NCBI GenBank assembly: GCA_009667805.1
Contig: CM019066.1
Span: 3,720,001 to 3,784,000 of the forward strand
DNA: 64,000 nt
Source of the DNA: Leptobrachium leishanense
Taxonomy: Eukaryota; Chordata; Amphibia; Anura; Megophryidae
Direction: 5' to 3'
Within the stretch, counting starts at the first letter, position 1. Every line of letters begins with the position of its first letter. The notes beneath the pieces were generated by a model. The model saw nothing but the letters and a program-made list of their open reading frames with translations. It ran no database searches and was not told where the DNA came from. This document shows, piece after piece, positions 21,741-32,530 of the stretch. Made by a program: the position numbers and the translations under genes.

Positions 21741-23742
21741 ATGGCTGAAAGAGGCGAGTGCCATTCGGACACCTCCTCATCTTCTTCCACCCATGAGACA
21801 CCACCCAGGAAGAAGCGGGCCAGCAACATGGCATTTGAGGAGATGTTGGAGCTGGTCCGCATCTTTGATCGCAAAGATTACGACTGCCGTAAGGGCCCTT
21901 ACGGCAGGAAGAACAACGTCCGCAAGGACCGTATCCTCGATAAGGTTCGCACCACCATCGTGGAATTGTTTGGCCAAGACCGGACAAAGGACCAGCTCCG
22001 AAAACGCTGGTCCGACCTCAAGACGCGCGAGGAGGAGCAGCTGAGGCACATCCAGCGTGTCATAGCCAAACGTAAGTGTCATGTTATATTGTAAAGCACT
22101 GCGCAAACTGTTGGCGCTATATAAATCCTGTATAATAATAATAATGTGCTTTTATGTGCTAATGTGCACAGAAATACGTTGATTTATCTAGTCCTTTTTT
22201 CATGCAATGTGATTGTGTATAGCTTTGCGTTTTCACGACTCGTCATACATGCATTTTTGCCATAGCTCTTCTTTTTTGTGATTTTACATATTCGTGAAAA
22301 TTGTGACATTTGATGTATGTAGATGAAATTACAATGCTGGATTTCTTTTGGCACTGTGTACTGTAGTGTGCTGGGGGGGAGGTTGTTGTGATTGAGTGAT
22401 GCATACGAGATGACCCGCAGCTTGCCCAATATTGGCTCCCACCTGCGCATCAACAAAAATCTCTGCGTCTCTGCTAAGTGGTAGGATGGGACATGTAGTT
22501 CTTCTGAAAGTGCATCCAAACAGAGCCGCGTTCAATACATCCTCAGCAGCTGCTGAATTGTTGCAGCGCAGCAATTCAGTTTGCTGCAGCAGTGTCATTA
22601 TTGAACGCTTTAGATGCAAATTTCAAAACAAAATGGACGATTTCTATTGTTTCTGCAATATCCACAGTTTTATTAGCAGAAACTGAAAGTGAAACTGAGG
22701 CTGAGGCCATCTATAAAATAACTAAAAGCAGTCAGCACAATGCGTTTTGTATGCACACGACACAAATAATAGTTTTTATTGAATAAACGTAATGTTTACT
22801 TCTGAAAAAAATATATAATTGAACGGTAATATATGTCTATGTGCAGGGGAAATAATAAATATTTTGTGACTTTAGAACTATGAGATGGGAGTAGTGGTGG
22901 GTCAAGCTGGTAGTGCCAGTGGGTAGTGGAGGGGTGTCGCAATACTTTCGGCAATATATTGTATAGATATACCATTTTTTCCAGTCTGCATTATTTACGT
23001 GTTATTTTTTGGATTTGTCAGAAGACAGGAAGAAGGCAGCATCTGCCCCGGCAGGCACCAGTGCCCCAGTGGAGGAGGAGAAGGAGCCACGGGCGACCAC
23101 CAGCACTGGTATATACTGTTTTATTTTGCAACGACTTTTGGTCAAAAACAGAAACATTTTTTGTTTACTGTATTTTAATTTAATTTTTTTATGTATAGCA
23201 CAAGAGGAGCAGGAGGAGGAAGAGGAGGAGCAGGAGGAGGAAGAGGAGGAGCAGGGCGATGGAGAGAGGGAGCCGGAGCCGCAGCAGGAGGCCGCGAGTC
23301 CAGGTTTTTTTTTTACTGTTGTATTTTGCATCGACTTTTGTTCAAAAATAAATCAGTTTTGTTGTTTACTGTATTTTTTATTTCTTTAATTTCTTAGATA
23401 TAGCACCGGAAGAGATGCTAACGGTGGTGGTGGAGGAGGAGGAGTCGGAGGAGGAGTCAGAGCCTCAGGAGGCCGCCAGCACTGGTATATGCTACTGTTA
23501 TATTTTTTCAAGACTTTCAGTCAAAAATAGAAACCTGTTTTACTTACTGTATTTTCCTTCTTTCATTTATTGGATATATAGAAGGAGAAGCCAGACCGGA
23601 CACGTCCAGCATTAGGATGATAAATAGGATGGCGAGCAGAGAGCTATGCCTGGCTGTCACCACCATAGATTTCATCCAGGAATTGCTCCAGTAGTTGCGG
23701 GAGCATATTAGCAATGCCGCTGACATCCTGGAGCGGCAGTGA
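21741..23742 (+). CDS. five-exon SANT/Myb-like DNA-binding protein of the hAT-ended element
   Basis: Exons that keep one frame: 21741-22071, 23022-23108, 23199-23303, 23404-23484 and 23582-23742. Intron 1 has the consensus donor GTAAGT; all introns end in AG and all are phase 1. Exon 1 carries the putative DNA-binding domain: FEEMLELVRIFDRKDYDC and, after a helix, DQLRKRWSDLKTREEEQLRHI, which resembles the SANT/Myb-like trihelix domains of transposon accessory proteins. Exons 2-4 encode Ala/Ser/Thr- and Glu-rich linkers, including two EEEEQ-type runs. Exon 5 ends in a hydrophobic heptad-like helix. An in-frame TAG at 23692-23694 precedes a further 15 codons to TGA at 23740; one CAG-to-TAG change would explain it. 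It would act in the nucleus. The catalytic partner is unknown. Confidence 0.7.
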
Positions 23743-23800
23743 GACCAGCCTCCTCCCCTATGTTTGTTTGTGCCATCCTTGGCATGTTCCCCATGTTGTA

Positions 23801-23806
23801 AATAAA
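23801..23806 (+). promoter_or_regulatory. AATAAA polyadenylation signal of the SANT-like gene
   Basis: AATAAA occurs about 60 bp after the final stop codon, followed by a T-rich stretch, which fits the end of this transcript. Confidence 0.55.
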
Positions 23807-23829
23807 TTTTATATTTTTTCTATATTTTC

Positions 23830-24394
23830 CTGTTTGTGTGCGTTGCTTTTCCTTACTTAATAAGTTAATATGTATTGCTTGGTTTCCACACTGTTAAAAT
23901 TATATGTACATAAATTTATTGACATTTCTATGGACCCTTTGTCATAAATTTGTCAACATATTTGTGGCCATGAATGTGACTGTGCACATTCTACACTAGT
24001 TCCTGCCTGGCCAAAAAATGTCACACACTAACACAACCTTGTTGTACTGCCTTGAGATTTAATTACCGTGGCATGGTTTTGTTAAGCTTAGGCGATGTCA
24101 CAACAACATGGATTTTTGTCCACAGTCACATTCATTGTATAACCAAGAATTTATCAAAAAATATTGATGGCAGCACTGCGTGAAGTCTTCTCCGACACAA
24201 CCCAAAGATCCTCAGTGCGGCTCAGGTCTAGTTTATTTGTCCCTGTTTGCAGCTTCACGCAACACCTCCTCCCAGCTATGAGCTCTCTCTCTCCCACTGC
24301 TGCCCGCTAAGATGCTGCCCGCCAACATGGTCACGTCTTTGCAGGAAGACAACAGCGTGGGGGAACGGCAGCTGCCGACAGTTCCAAGACCTCA
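23830..24394. other. non-coding interior of the hAT-ended element
   Basis: Between the SANT-like gene and the nested TTAA element I find no transposase frame on either strand. A short minus-strand frame near 24240-24330 starts with Met and has no recognisable domain. If a transposase gene was once here, it is deleted. Confidence 0.4.
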
Positions 24395-25118
24395 TCACAA
24401 TGACGTCAGTTCTGGAGTTAACCCCTAACTGCGACCAATGGTGGAGATAGGGGGTTCATTGGAACCCCCTATCTCCCGATCCGCGGCAGCTATCGGTTGG
24501 TTAATGTTTGGTATCTTTGGATCGACCAGAGCATGGCCTTTCCAACAATACCAAACATGACAATGTTAAAAATTATAAAAATTAAAATATAAAAAAATAA
24601 ACAGGTTTTTGTTTTGTTTTGTTAATGCAGCAATATTGTTCCCATTTCAATTATAATGTGAACAATGATGCTGCACTAAGGATTTTTGTATGGGGTGCGT
24701 TTGTTAAAAATAGTGTAATTTTCACCCAAAAATATAACAAGTCCCCATCTCAATTTTTTTTAACAAACGCAACTCACTCATAAAATATAACCGCAAACAC
24801 TCGCATGTTAAAATGTGAAAAAACACTTTACACCTTGTAAAACAAACATTGAAAATTCAAATTTTATTGCATTTTTTGTTATAATATACAGACAGGACAT
24901 GACGCATACATATGATAATGATATATTATGAATCATCTGCCGAGTCTGCCGGAAAGAACGATATATAACATGTCTGGGTCATATTATAAAATAAGGCTTC
25001 AAAAAAACACGTTTAAACAAGAGGAGCGAACTGTTAAAAATTAGCTCAGCAGCAGACCGCAGTGCCGCACACAGGCGTGAAGGGAAGCCGTGAAATGCCT
25101 CAGCAGCGAAAGGGTTAA
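24395..25118 (-). mobile_element. TTAA miniature element nested in the hAT-ended element
   Basis: The terminus GCAGCGAAAGGGTTAA lies at 25103-25118, and the AT-rich half reads backwards from there ('gtgaaaaaacactttacacc', 'cgcatgttaaaatg'). The other end carries the palindromic block around 24418-24506 in which 'gatagggggttcattggaac' folds on itself. The GC-rich terminal part is shortened, so the left boundary is approximate. Confidence 0.65.
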
Positions 25119-25758
25119 TTTTTTTTTGGTCTGCTTTAAATCATTTTATTTGTTTTTTTTTTCGTTTCAGATCATTTTGATCAACTATTTTTCCGTTTTA
25201 AAACCTTTTTGTTCTGGTTTTTATTTTTAAAGTCAGACCATTCGGGTCAGTTTAGCGTTTTTTAAATCATTTTGTTCTTTTTTTTTGTTCCTTGGCTTTC
25301 ATACCATTTTTTTAATGTGATTAAATAAAGTTGTGAAATGTATATTCATAAGAAAAAAAGGATCTTTATTTAATAAAAAAAAACACGATAGAATCGCCAG
25401 AATTATCGTATCGACAGAATGAATTATCGGATCCGAAAAACAAACCAAAAATTTATTATAAAAAAAATATATAAAGTATAAAAAAGTAAACCATAGTAGT
25501 TTACGTCAAAACGAATAGAGTTAGACACTTTGAAACGGGGAGAACAGACGTTCCGAAAAAAACGAAAATTTCCAAAATCACGAAAAGTCGATACAAAAAA
25601 CGAGCAAAGTGACCCGAAAATACGAAAAATGGTCGATATTCCGAAAAAAAAATGTACACGAAAAACGAGCCGAATCGAAACAGAAATCGGTCGAAACGAG
25701 CCAAATCGAAAATTTTAAACATCCGAACAAGTCGAACCGAAAAAAAATCGGTGCACAA

Positions 25759-25939
25759 TTATTATTATTATTATTATTATTATTCTTTATTTATAAAGTG
25801 CCAGCATATTCCGCAGCGCTGTACAATAAGCACAGTATAGACAGGGTTACAATACATTGAACAACATTTGACAAACAGTACAGGAGGAGATGAGGGCCCT
25901 ATTCCCGTAGGTACTCACAATCTAGGAGGGTTGGGGTCA
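25759..25939 (-). repeat. L2 3' tail fragment inserted in the hAT right terminus
   Basis: On the minus strand this is the L2 3' tail ('gattgtgagtacctac', 'cagcgctgcggaatatgctg', 'tttataaataaag', then an ATA microsatellite). CACAA occurs on both sides, and removing the insert restores the terminal sequence GTGCACAAGCCTA seen at the end of the 34484-35341 element. Confidence 0.8.
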
Positions 25940-25947
25940 CAAGCCTA

Positions 25948-26470
25948 ATTTTAATTGAAATGTGAACAATAATGCTGCGTTAACAAAAACAAAAAAAAAC
26001 TATTTTTTTTCTTAACTTTTAACATGGAGATGTTTGATATCCTTGGAAAGACCATGCTCTGGTCATTGGGCCCCCCTATCTCCACCATAGGTGGCAGCTA
26101 GGGGTTAACCCTCGAACTGACGTCATCGCGTCCATGGATGGGGGAGATCCCAGAGGTTTCGCTGACATCCAAGAGGGCCCCAATTGGTGCCGAATTGGGA
26201 TCCAGGCCCTAAGGGCTAAAAGGCAGGCACCGTCGGGAAAGACCACCCCCTTACCTTCAGGCACTTTCCCTGTTCTGTCAGGGGGGGGCATGCCTGAAAT
26301 AGATGTCATTGCGCCCGACGCGATGACACTATGATGCTGGCCAAGATGTCAGCCTGCACCGGGAGACTGCAGCGATCGACCAAAATACCAGACGATTGCC
26401 GCTGCGACGACACGTGACTAATGTAGGATTAAGGACTTTTTGGACTGAAATTGCACTGTTTTGTAAAATG
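25948..26470 (+). repeat. TTAA-family repeat, right part
   Basis: It continues the repeat broken at 21255: 'aaatgtgaacaataatgctg', 'ggtggcagctaggggttaac' (26088) and GC-rich hairpins up to about 26410. No intact right TTAA terminus is clear. The frames in it are hairpin shadows. Confidence 0.6.
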
Positions 26471-26478
26471 TTGCCCTC

Positions 26479-27052
26479 TTAACTCTTTCATTACCATTAT
26501 CATATATACATGACCAACGGTACTAGCAAACACAGCAGCCGGAGATCGTATTAACATGATCTGGGGCCATGCTGTACCACTGCAAATGAAATATGACTGT
26601 TGCAAACAAATTTCATTTGAATTTGGGCTCCAGAAGGTGTCGCCAAGGTTTTAGCACTGTGGGCATGATGACTAAGGTGCTGATACTTTTTTTAAAACCA
26701 GCTGGGGAATGTCTCTAATGGATTTTTACCCAGCTGATTTTACACATAGCTCAGAACTACAGTAACTAAATTTGGCCAACAGGTGGAGACATCTGCCTGT
26801 CAAACAGGTTACTGCAGTGAGGAATACATTGAGAATATCTCCAAATATTTCTTACTGTATAAGTAATTAAAATGATTTCCAAAAAATTCACTGGTTCTTG
26901 AAAGTGTCTTTTCCTTATTTATCATGTATGTCTCATGTTTGTGCTCCCCCATTGTACAACGCTGCGGAATATGTTGGCGCTTTATAAATAAAGATTAATA
27001 ATAATAATAATAAAAGTGTTTTTCTTTAATCACTTGGCTGTGAAAGGGTTAA
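26479..27052 (+). mobile_element. TTAA element (third type) with nested L2 tail
   Basis: It starts TTAACTCTTTCATTACC and ends GGCTGTGAAAGGGTTAA. Its interior ('gggctccagaaggtg', 'ggccaacaggtggagacat', 'ccaaatatttcttactgtat') aligns block by block with 34172-35513. An L2 3' tail ending in ATA repeats (about 26925-27012) is flanked by AAGTGT on both sides. Confidence 0.7.
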
Positions 27053-27380
27053 TAATAGAGATTATTAAAGTCATATAATTGTTTTATGTGTATTTTATTT
27101 TGACAACCCTTGCATCTGCGTGTGCCCCAAAAGTTCTTCCCGCTCTTACTAGTAGACAGCCATATCTTAATTTCAAGATTTGATCATACATTTTATAAGA
27201 AAACAAAAATGCATCATCATTGACAAAATGTGCGATAATCGATTGAAAAAAGCTAATTGTTTAAGGCTCAGATTTGCTGTTTGAAAATTATCTTATACTG
27301 TTACTATATAATTGATGACTACAGGCAAGAAAAGAAAAGAGATTTATGAAGACTTCAAAATTAGATAAAATGAGTGACAT
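27053..27380. other. intergenic sequence
   Basis: No supported gene or repeat is visible. Confidence 0.45.
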
Positions 27381-27667
27381 TTAACCCTTTCGCTGCGGAG
27401 GACGCGCTCAGCGCGTCCACCCGCAGGTAGGGTTCCATGCGGAGGTCCTCCCTTTGTGTCCCCCGGTGCGGGCTGACATCCTCGATGTCAGCCCAGCACC
27501 CGGAACCGCTGCCGGCACAATTAGATGTCATCACGGCGGCGCGATGACATCTAATTCAGGCGCCCCCCCCCGCGTGTGCGGAGGAGGCACCTGAAAGGGA
27601 GAGACCTCTTCCCTCCTTATCGCCGGGGTGCAGAGGGTTAATCCAGGCACCATTTGGAAGGGCACAG
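27381..27667 (-). repeat. GC-rich end of a TTAA miniature element, truncated
   Basis: It starts TTAACCCTTTCGCTGCGGAGG and reads through the CpG-rich hairpins to 'ccatttggaagggcacagcc' near 27668, where TTCGG-rich sequence takes over. It equals the right half of the 32531-33775 element in inverse orientation. Confidence 0.75.
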
Positions 27668-29085
27668 CCTTTATTTATAGATTTTTTAGGATACTTTAAG
27701 CATTTTTCTGAAATTTTTTTTTTTTCTAAAAGTCTGATTTTTTTTTTTTAAGTTTACTTATTTTTTCTGTAACAGCCCTCTTTATTATCATTCCCTGGAC
27801 CTCCTGTGTAAATTTCAGACGTTTTCGCTCAGTAGTTTCTTTGCAAACAGCTTTTCATTTTCACAGATTCATACAAAAGGTTTTGCTAATTTATTCACCT
27901 CCCTCTGTCTGCGGTCTCAGCTGCTTCGGCTGTGTGCGATCGGCTCCTGCTCGGGCTTTTTCCGTGGTTTTCGGAAGGTTAATCCAGATGTTTTTGGGGG
28001 TTTTCGGCGTGCATTAGTTGGGTTTTGCGGTTAGTTTTCGTCAGGTTTGCGGCAGCCTTTCCCTGCAATTCGGGGACCCTGTGGTGTTTGCTGAATACAC
28101 CGCAGGGTCACCGAAATGGGATCGGCAAAAGGAAGCGAATTGAAGAGAATGAAAAGTCACCGAACGTGCGGTGTCTTTTCGAATCTCTTTCAGGGTTATC
28201 CAAAGAGATCCGAATTGCTTGAGAAAGGTAACCGAATGCTGAAAATCAGCGTTCGGTTACCTTTCCTGGCCATTCGGCTATCCAGAGAGCAGGCAATTCG
28301 CCAAATCCTGGCGAATTGCCTGCACATACGGTGCCTGTTCGGTTCCTGTTCGAGGGCAGTGAAATCCCCATGAAAATGCACTGCTTCGGCTATTCAGAGA
28401 ACACAAACCAGCAGTGAAAGGTTCCCCTAATGCCCTGCCATTCGGTGGTTTAATTCGGCAAATTTATTCAGGAGAATCCCATAGGCTTCAATGTTAAAAA
28501 TATTCCCGTTTTAATTCAATATCTAATAAACCGTTCATTATAAAATTCTGCAGCAAAAAGTCTCTTTATTTATAGATTTTTTAGGATACTTTAAGCATTT
28601 TTCCGATTTTTTTTTTTTTTTAAAAAGTCCGATTTTTTTTTGATTTTTTTTTTTCAGTTTACTTATTTTTTTTGTAACAGCCCTCTTTATTATCATTCCC
28701 TGGACCTCCTGTGAAAATTTCAGACATTTTCGCTCAGTAGTTTCTTTGCAAACAGCGTTTCTTTTTCCCAGATTCATACAAATGGTTTTTCTAATTTATT
28801 CACTGCCTCCTCTACGTCACAGCTGCTTCGGCTCTGTGTGATTCGGCTCCTGTTCGGCTTTTTCGAAAGTTAATCCAGATGTTTTTGCTTGTTTTCAGCA
28901 TGCATTCGGTTAGTTTTCGTCAGGTTTTCGGCAGCTTTTCCCTGCAATTCGGGGACCCTGTAGTTCTCTTTGCTGAATACACCGCAGGGTCACCGAAATG
29001 CAATCGGCAAAAGGAACCGAATTGAAGAGAACGAAAAGTCACCGAACGTGCGGTGACTTTTCGAATCTCTTTGGATAACCCTGTT
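27668..29085 (+). repeat. TTCGG-rich repeat, copies 2 and 3 in tandem
   Basis: Two copies (27668-28430 and about 28490-29085) share 'tttatttatagattttttag', 'ctgtaacagccctctttatt', 'tttcgctcagtagtttcttt', 'ggaccctgtgg' or 'ggaccctgtag', 'gcgtcaccgaaatg'-like blocks and 'ctttggataaccctg'. Copy 2 contains two strong hairpins: 28223-28242/28246-28265 (20-nt arms, one mismatch, 3-nt loop) and 28289-28303/28309-28323 (15-nt perfect arms). The superfamily is unknown. Confidence 0.65.
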
Positions 29086-29339
29086 TGAATAACCCTGTTA
29101 GTGTTAAGAGAATTTAAAAGAAATTTAATTTCACTGCAACCTTTGTAGACTTATTTGTATTCTTCTCATAGTGATCAACAGTTTACAGATAACAAAAATA
29201 TGGATTCTAATAAATTAACAATGTGGTTATGGCTTAGAATCCGGAGCCATATTATTCAGTGGATTAAACTAAAAGAGGGTTATTCAGTAAGTGCCGTTGT
29301 TTGCTGGTGTTGCAAACATGAGCTGATAGACCTCTCTAA

Positions 29340-29482
29340 AGTAATGCACTTTTAGAGAGGTCTTGAAAGACTATAGGCACAGGGAGAATTAAATGTTATG
29401 AGGAAGGGAACTCCATACATATGGGGCGGCTTGGGAAAAGTCCTGAAGGAGAGAGTGACTTGTGCAGGTATGAGGACATGAT
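29340..29482 (-). repeat. antisense L2-like fragment, part 1
   Basis: 'ggaagggaactccatacat' and 'cttgggaaaagtcctgaagg' lead directly to the hAT insertion at 29483. Beyond it, at 32092, the same antisense LINE continues. Recognition is by continuity with part 2, where RT-like residues are legible. Confidence 0.5.
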
Positions 29483-30053
29483 TAGGGATGAGCCGAACAC
29501 CCCCCGAGTTCGGTTCGGATCCGAACCCGAACTTTCGAAATGTTCGAATCCGAATCCGAACCCGAACTCGAACTCAATACAAGTCAATGGAGCTGAAAAT
29601 TCGGTTTTTAGAGTGCCCTCCAAGAGGGCTTATATGCTAGATATTTGCCATAAAAGGTGTATGGGGGTCCGGGTAGTGCCCTGGGGGACAGGAAACAAGG
29701 ACAAAAAGTAAAAAAAAAACGTTTTTAAAGGGACAGTGAGTTTTCAATGAAATAAGGGTTAAAAATAAAAACAAAAATTTGTTCAAATATCGTGCCTAGG
29801 AGGTCCCCATAACCTGCCTGTGAAGTGGTGGATTTGTAGGATGTATAGAAACACTTAAAAACAAAAAAATGATGTTTCAAATGACGGTAAATGCTTTTCC
29901 TTTAATCTATCCATAAATAACTGCTTGGGGCGGCAGTCTGTATGAAAAGAGGAGACATTTTCGATACACAGAAAAAGTTTAGTGATTTTTTTTGGGCTAA
30001 ATTATTGTGAAACTTATGCAGGCTTTGGATGAAAGTAACAATAGGTGCTTTAA

Positions 30054-30481
30054 GGCTGGGGTCAGACTAGCGCACTTTTAACGTGCGTTTAGGCGCACTT
30101 AATCACGGCCGCACTAGCAGCAAATGACACGCAATGACGGTCAATATACGAAGTACGGCCGCACGAAAGTCCGGCCGCACAACGCAAGTGGAAAATGAAC
30201 ACCATTTTTCGAGAACGCTGAACCGCTAGTACTGACGTACAGAGTGCGCTGCGTCTGCATAGCGGCGTGTGTTTCGTGATTAGGAGATGTCAGACGCTGC
30301 TCATGTCCGGCCAACATAATGTCCAGACACCCAAAGTTTCCTGGTTTGGATCCGTAAAAAATCACGCACAAAAATGCGCATCGTATGACCGTTTAAGCGC
30401 TTTCCGTGAAAAAACAGCTCAATGCGTTCGGACGCACTTTTTGACGTTCCCTGCGAAAAATGCGTTCGTTTGACCCTAGCC
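30054..30481. mobile_element. PIF/Harbinger-type miniature element, TAA duplication
   Basis: The ends GGCTGGGGTCAGACTAGCGC and the inverted GGCTAGGGTCAAACGAACGC match over about 26 bp. The uninterrupted site 'ggtgctttaaaattgggcct' exists, inverted, at 42107-42126. The comparison gives a TAA duplication at 30051-30053 and 30482-30484. No gene is encoded. Confidence 0.82.
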
Positions 30482-30667
30482 TAAAATTGGGCCTTTAGCG
30501 TCGGCAACAGTGCCGTCACACAGTCTCACCCCTCTGAGGATATGAATCTGATACAGGCGTCAGTGGCAGTGCAGCCAAATATTGTGCCTTTGGTGCCAGG
30601 CCAGCAAGTGCCATCATACAGTAACCCCTCTGTGGTATTGTGGAAGAGTGCAGGGGTGGACCATGCT

Positions 30668-31045
30668 GTCAGGGCCGGTGCTAGACTATTTTGCGCCCTA
30701 GGCAAGACCAGCTACTTGCACACCCCCCAAAAAAAAAAATGACACAACATGAAACTGCTAAATTTCTTTTTACTTAAGAATAAAGTTTGAAAAGCACCAA
30801 TAGTAAAGGTAAAATAAATATAAATAAACTGTATTAAACCATTTTAAATTAACTCTATTAAACAAATTAAAATTAACTGTATTGAACAAATATAAATTAA
30901 CGGAAAAAAAATTAGAGTTGTCACGTAAGTTTCAATTTCAGACACATCAAAATTTCACTTTGCGTGCCTTATGCTTTGCAAATTTTCATCATGCGTATTT
31001 ATATATATTGCCCAGGCCAGCTCACATCATGCGTATATATATTGC
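30668..31045 (+). repeat. partial hAT-like repeat (CAGGGCCGG end)
   Basis: It starts CAGGGCCGGTGCTAGAC followed by 'tttgcgccctaggcaaga', resembling a common vertebrate hAT miniature end. The opposite end is not found; it is overtaken by a duplicated 'tatatattgcccaggcca' at 31000-31050. Confidence 0.4.
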
Positions 31046-31049
31046 CCAG

Positions 31050-31672
31050 GCCAATCCCCTGGTGGAGATAGGGGGTTCATTTGAACCCCGATATCTCCAG
31101 GCATCTAGTGGGTCATGGAGGGTGTCAATCGAAAGGCCTGAGCATGGCCTTTCGAATGATACCCAACATGACCAGGTATAAAGTAAAAAAAATAAAAATA
31201 AAAAAAAAAACATGTATTTTTTTGTGTTATTTTTATTAATGCAGCAATATTGTTCACATTGCAATTATAATGTGAACGATGATGCACTAATGATTTTTGT
31301 CTATGGGGTGTGTTTGCTATAAATCACGTAATTCCTCCCACAAAATGTAACAAGTCCCCATTTCTAATTTTTGTACAAGCGCACCCCATAGAAAACATAA
31401 CCGCAAACGCTCATGTGCTAAAATGTGAAAAAAACAACACTTTACACACTGCAGATGATTAAAAATTCAATTTTTATTGCATTTTTTTCATAATATACAG
31501 CCAGGACAGGACGTATACATATAAAAATGATATATTATGAATCTGCGGAGTCTGCCGGAAAGAACGATATCTAACATGTCGGTCATTTAACAAAATATGG
31601 CTTCAAAATCGCATTTAAACATGATGAGCGAAAGCGGTAAAAATTAGCTGAACACACAGCAGTGAAATACAG
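31050..31672 (-). repeat. TTAA-family element, inverted and truncated
   Basis: 'ggtggagatagggggttcat' (31060), 'cctttcgaatgatacccaac' and 'aatgtgaacgatgatgcact' are followed by the reversed AT-rich half, ending in 'cacagcagtgaaatac' near 31670. The terminal TTAA is lost. Confidence 0.6.
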
Positions 31673-32091
31673 CATATTAGAAGTTTTAGGAGGGAAATTA
31701 ACACTTCTCAAATCTCAATCAGAAGCAGACACCACCCCACCCCCTCAGTATAGTCTACAATGTATCAAATTGATTAGACCGGACTAAAACACCTGTTGTT
31801 GTTATGCCGTTTGAAAAACACAGGTCATTTAGAGTCGAGAATCTTTGCACGTACACATTAGTTTTTAATTCAATATCTAATAAACCGTTGCTTATAATAT
31901 TCTGCAGTAAATAGTCTCTTTATTTCTAGATTTTTTAGTACTTTTTTAAGCATTTTCTATACTTTTTTCAAAATTTCCTTTTTTTGCGAACTCGAACCGA
32001 ACACACTCAAAAAGTTCGAAGTTCGCGAACTTTCGAACAACCAAAGTTCGGTTCGAACTCAGAACCGTCCGAACCGAACAGCTCATCCCTA

Positions 32092-32500
32092 GACATGATA
32101 ACAACAGGTCATTGGCTGAGCAAATTGACTGTGATGGAGTACACCTGCTAACAAAAGAAGAGATGTTGGCATGGGCATGGTTATGGAGAGCTTTGTGATG
32201 ACAGGACATTGAAATAAATTCTAAAAGAATCTGACGCCCAGTGCAGGATGACAAAGGGGTGAGGTATGAGATGTATGGGATGTGAGGTGTGATAGGTATG
32301 GGATGTGAGGTGTGATAGATACGGAATGTGAGGTGGAGGAGTCTGGCAGAGGCATTCATCATAGACTGGAGATGTTTAATCTGGGATTGTTTAAGGCCAA
32401 TGAGAAGAGGGGTACAGTAGTTGAGGCGGGAGATCGTAAGAGCTTGGTTGAGTATTTTGGTAGAGTCCTCTGTTAAAAAATGTGTGGATGTGTGCATTGT
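32092..32500 (-). pseudogene. antisense L2 LINE fragment, part 2
   Basis: Minus-strand reading gives ISRLNYCTPLLIGL and MMNASARLLHLTFR, the L2 region downstream of the catalytic core (compare [14 protein letters not shown] and [13 protein letters not shown] in the L2 at 3255-4934). A tandem 'tgggatgtgaggtgtgatag' repeat at 32276-32330 lies within it. The fragment is out of frame overall. Confidence 0.7.
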
Positions 32501-32530
32501 TAAAAATTTATGTTAAAATTCCTTTGTTAT

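Larger units (their letters stand above)
21256..25947 (+). mobile_element. 4.7-kb hAT-ended element carrying a SANT-like gene
   Basis: The left end TAGGGATGTGCGTTTCGG and right end (inverted) TAGGCTTGTGCACCG are flanked by an exact 8-bp duplication ATTTTAAT (21248-21255, 25948-25955). That matches hAT target duplications and terminal consensus. The right terminus is split by an antisense L2 tail (about 25759-25939) and the interior contains a TTAA element (about 24395-25118). The only readable gene is the five-exon SANT-like gene at 21741-23742. No hAT transposase motif or BED finger is visible. The element at 34484-35341 shares both ends for about 540 and 300 bp, so it is an internally deleted derivative. 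Confidence 0.8.
29483..32091 (-). mobile_element. defective 2.6-kb hAT element, 8-bp duplication GACATGAT
   Basis: The ends TAGGGATGAGCCGAAC and (inverted) TAGGGATGAGCTGTTCGG are flanked by GACATGAT at 29475-29482 and 32092-32099. From 29483 to about 30665 the sequence is the reverse complement of the 3' part of the larger hAT at 36763-42664: the 'agagtgccctccaagagggc' block, the 'aggaggtccccataacctgc' block and the 'cctttggtgccaggcc'-type subrepeats. It keeps that family's 3' end but no transposase. Several other elements are nested in it. Confidence 0.82.

Noticed and set aside
21256..25947. Calling the SANT-bearing element a PIF/Harbinger transposon because of its gene
   Set aside because: The target duplication is 8 bp and the ends fit hAT; a 3-bp TWA-type duplication and GG-starting ends are absent. 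The call follows the ends, and the gene is reported as the anomaly.
28223..28265. A microRNA precursor
   Set aside because: The loop is 3 nt and the stem only 20 nt; typical precursors have larger loops and longer stems.
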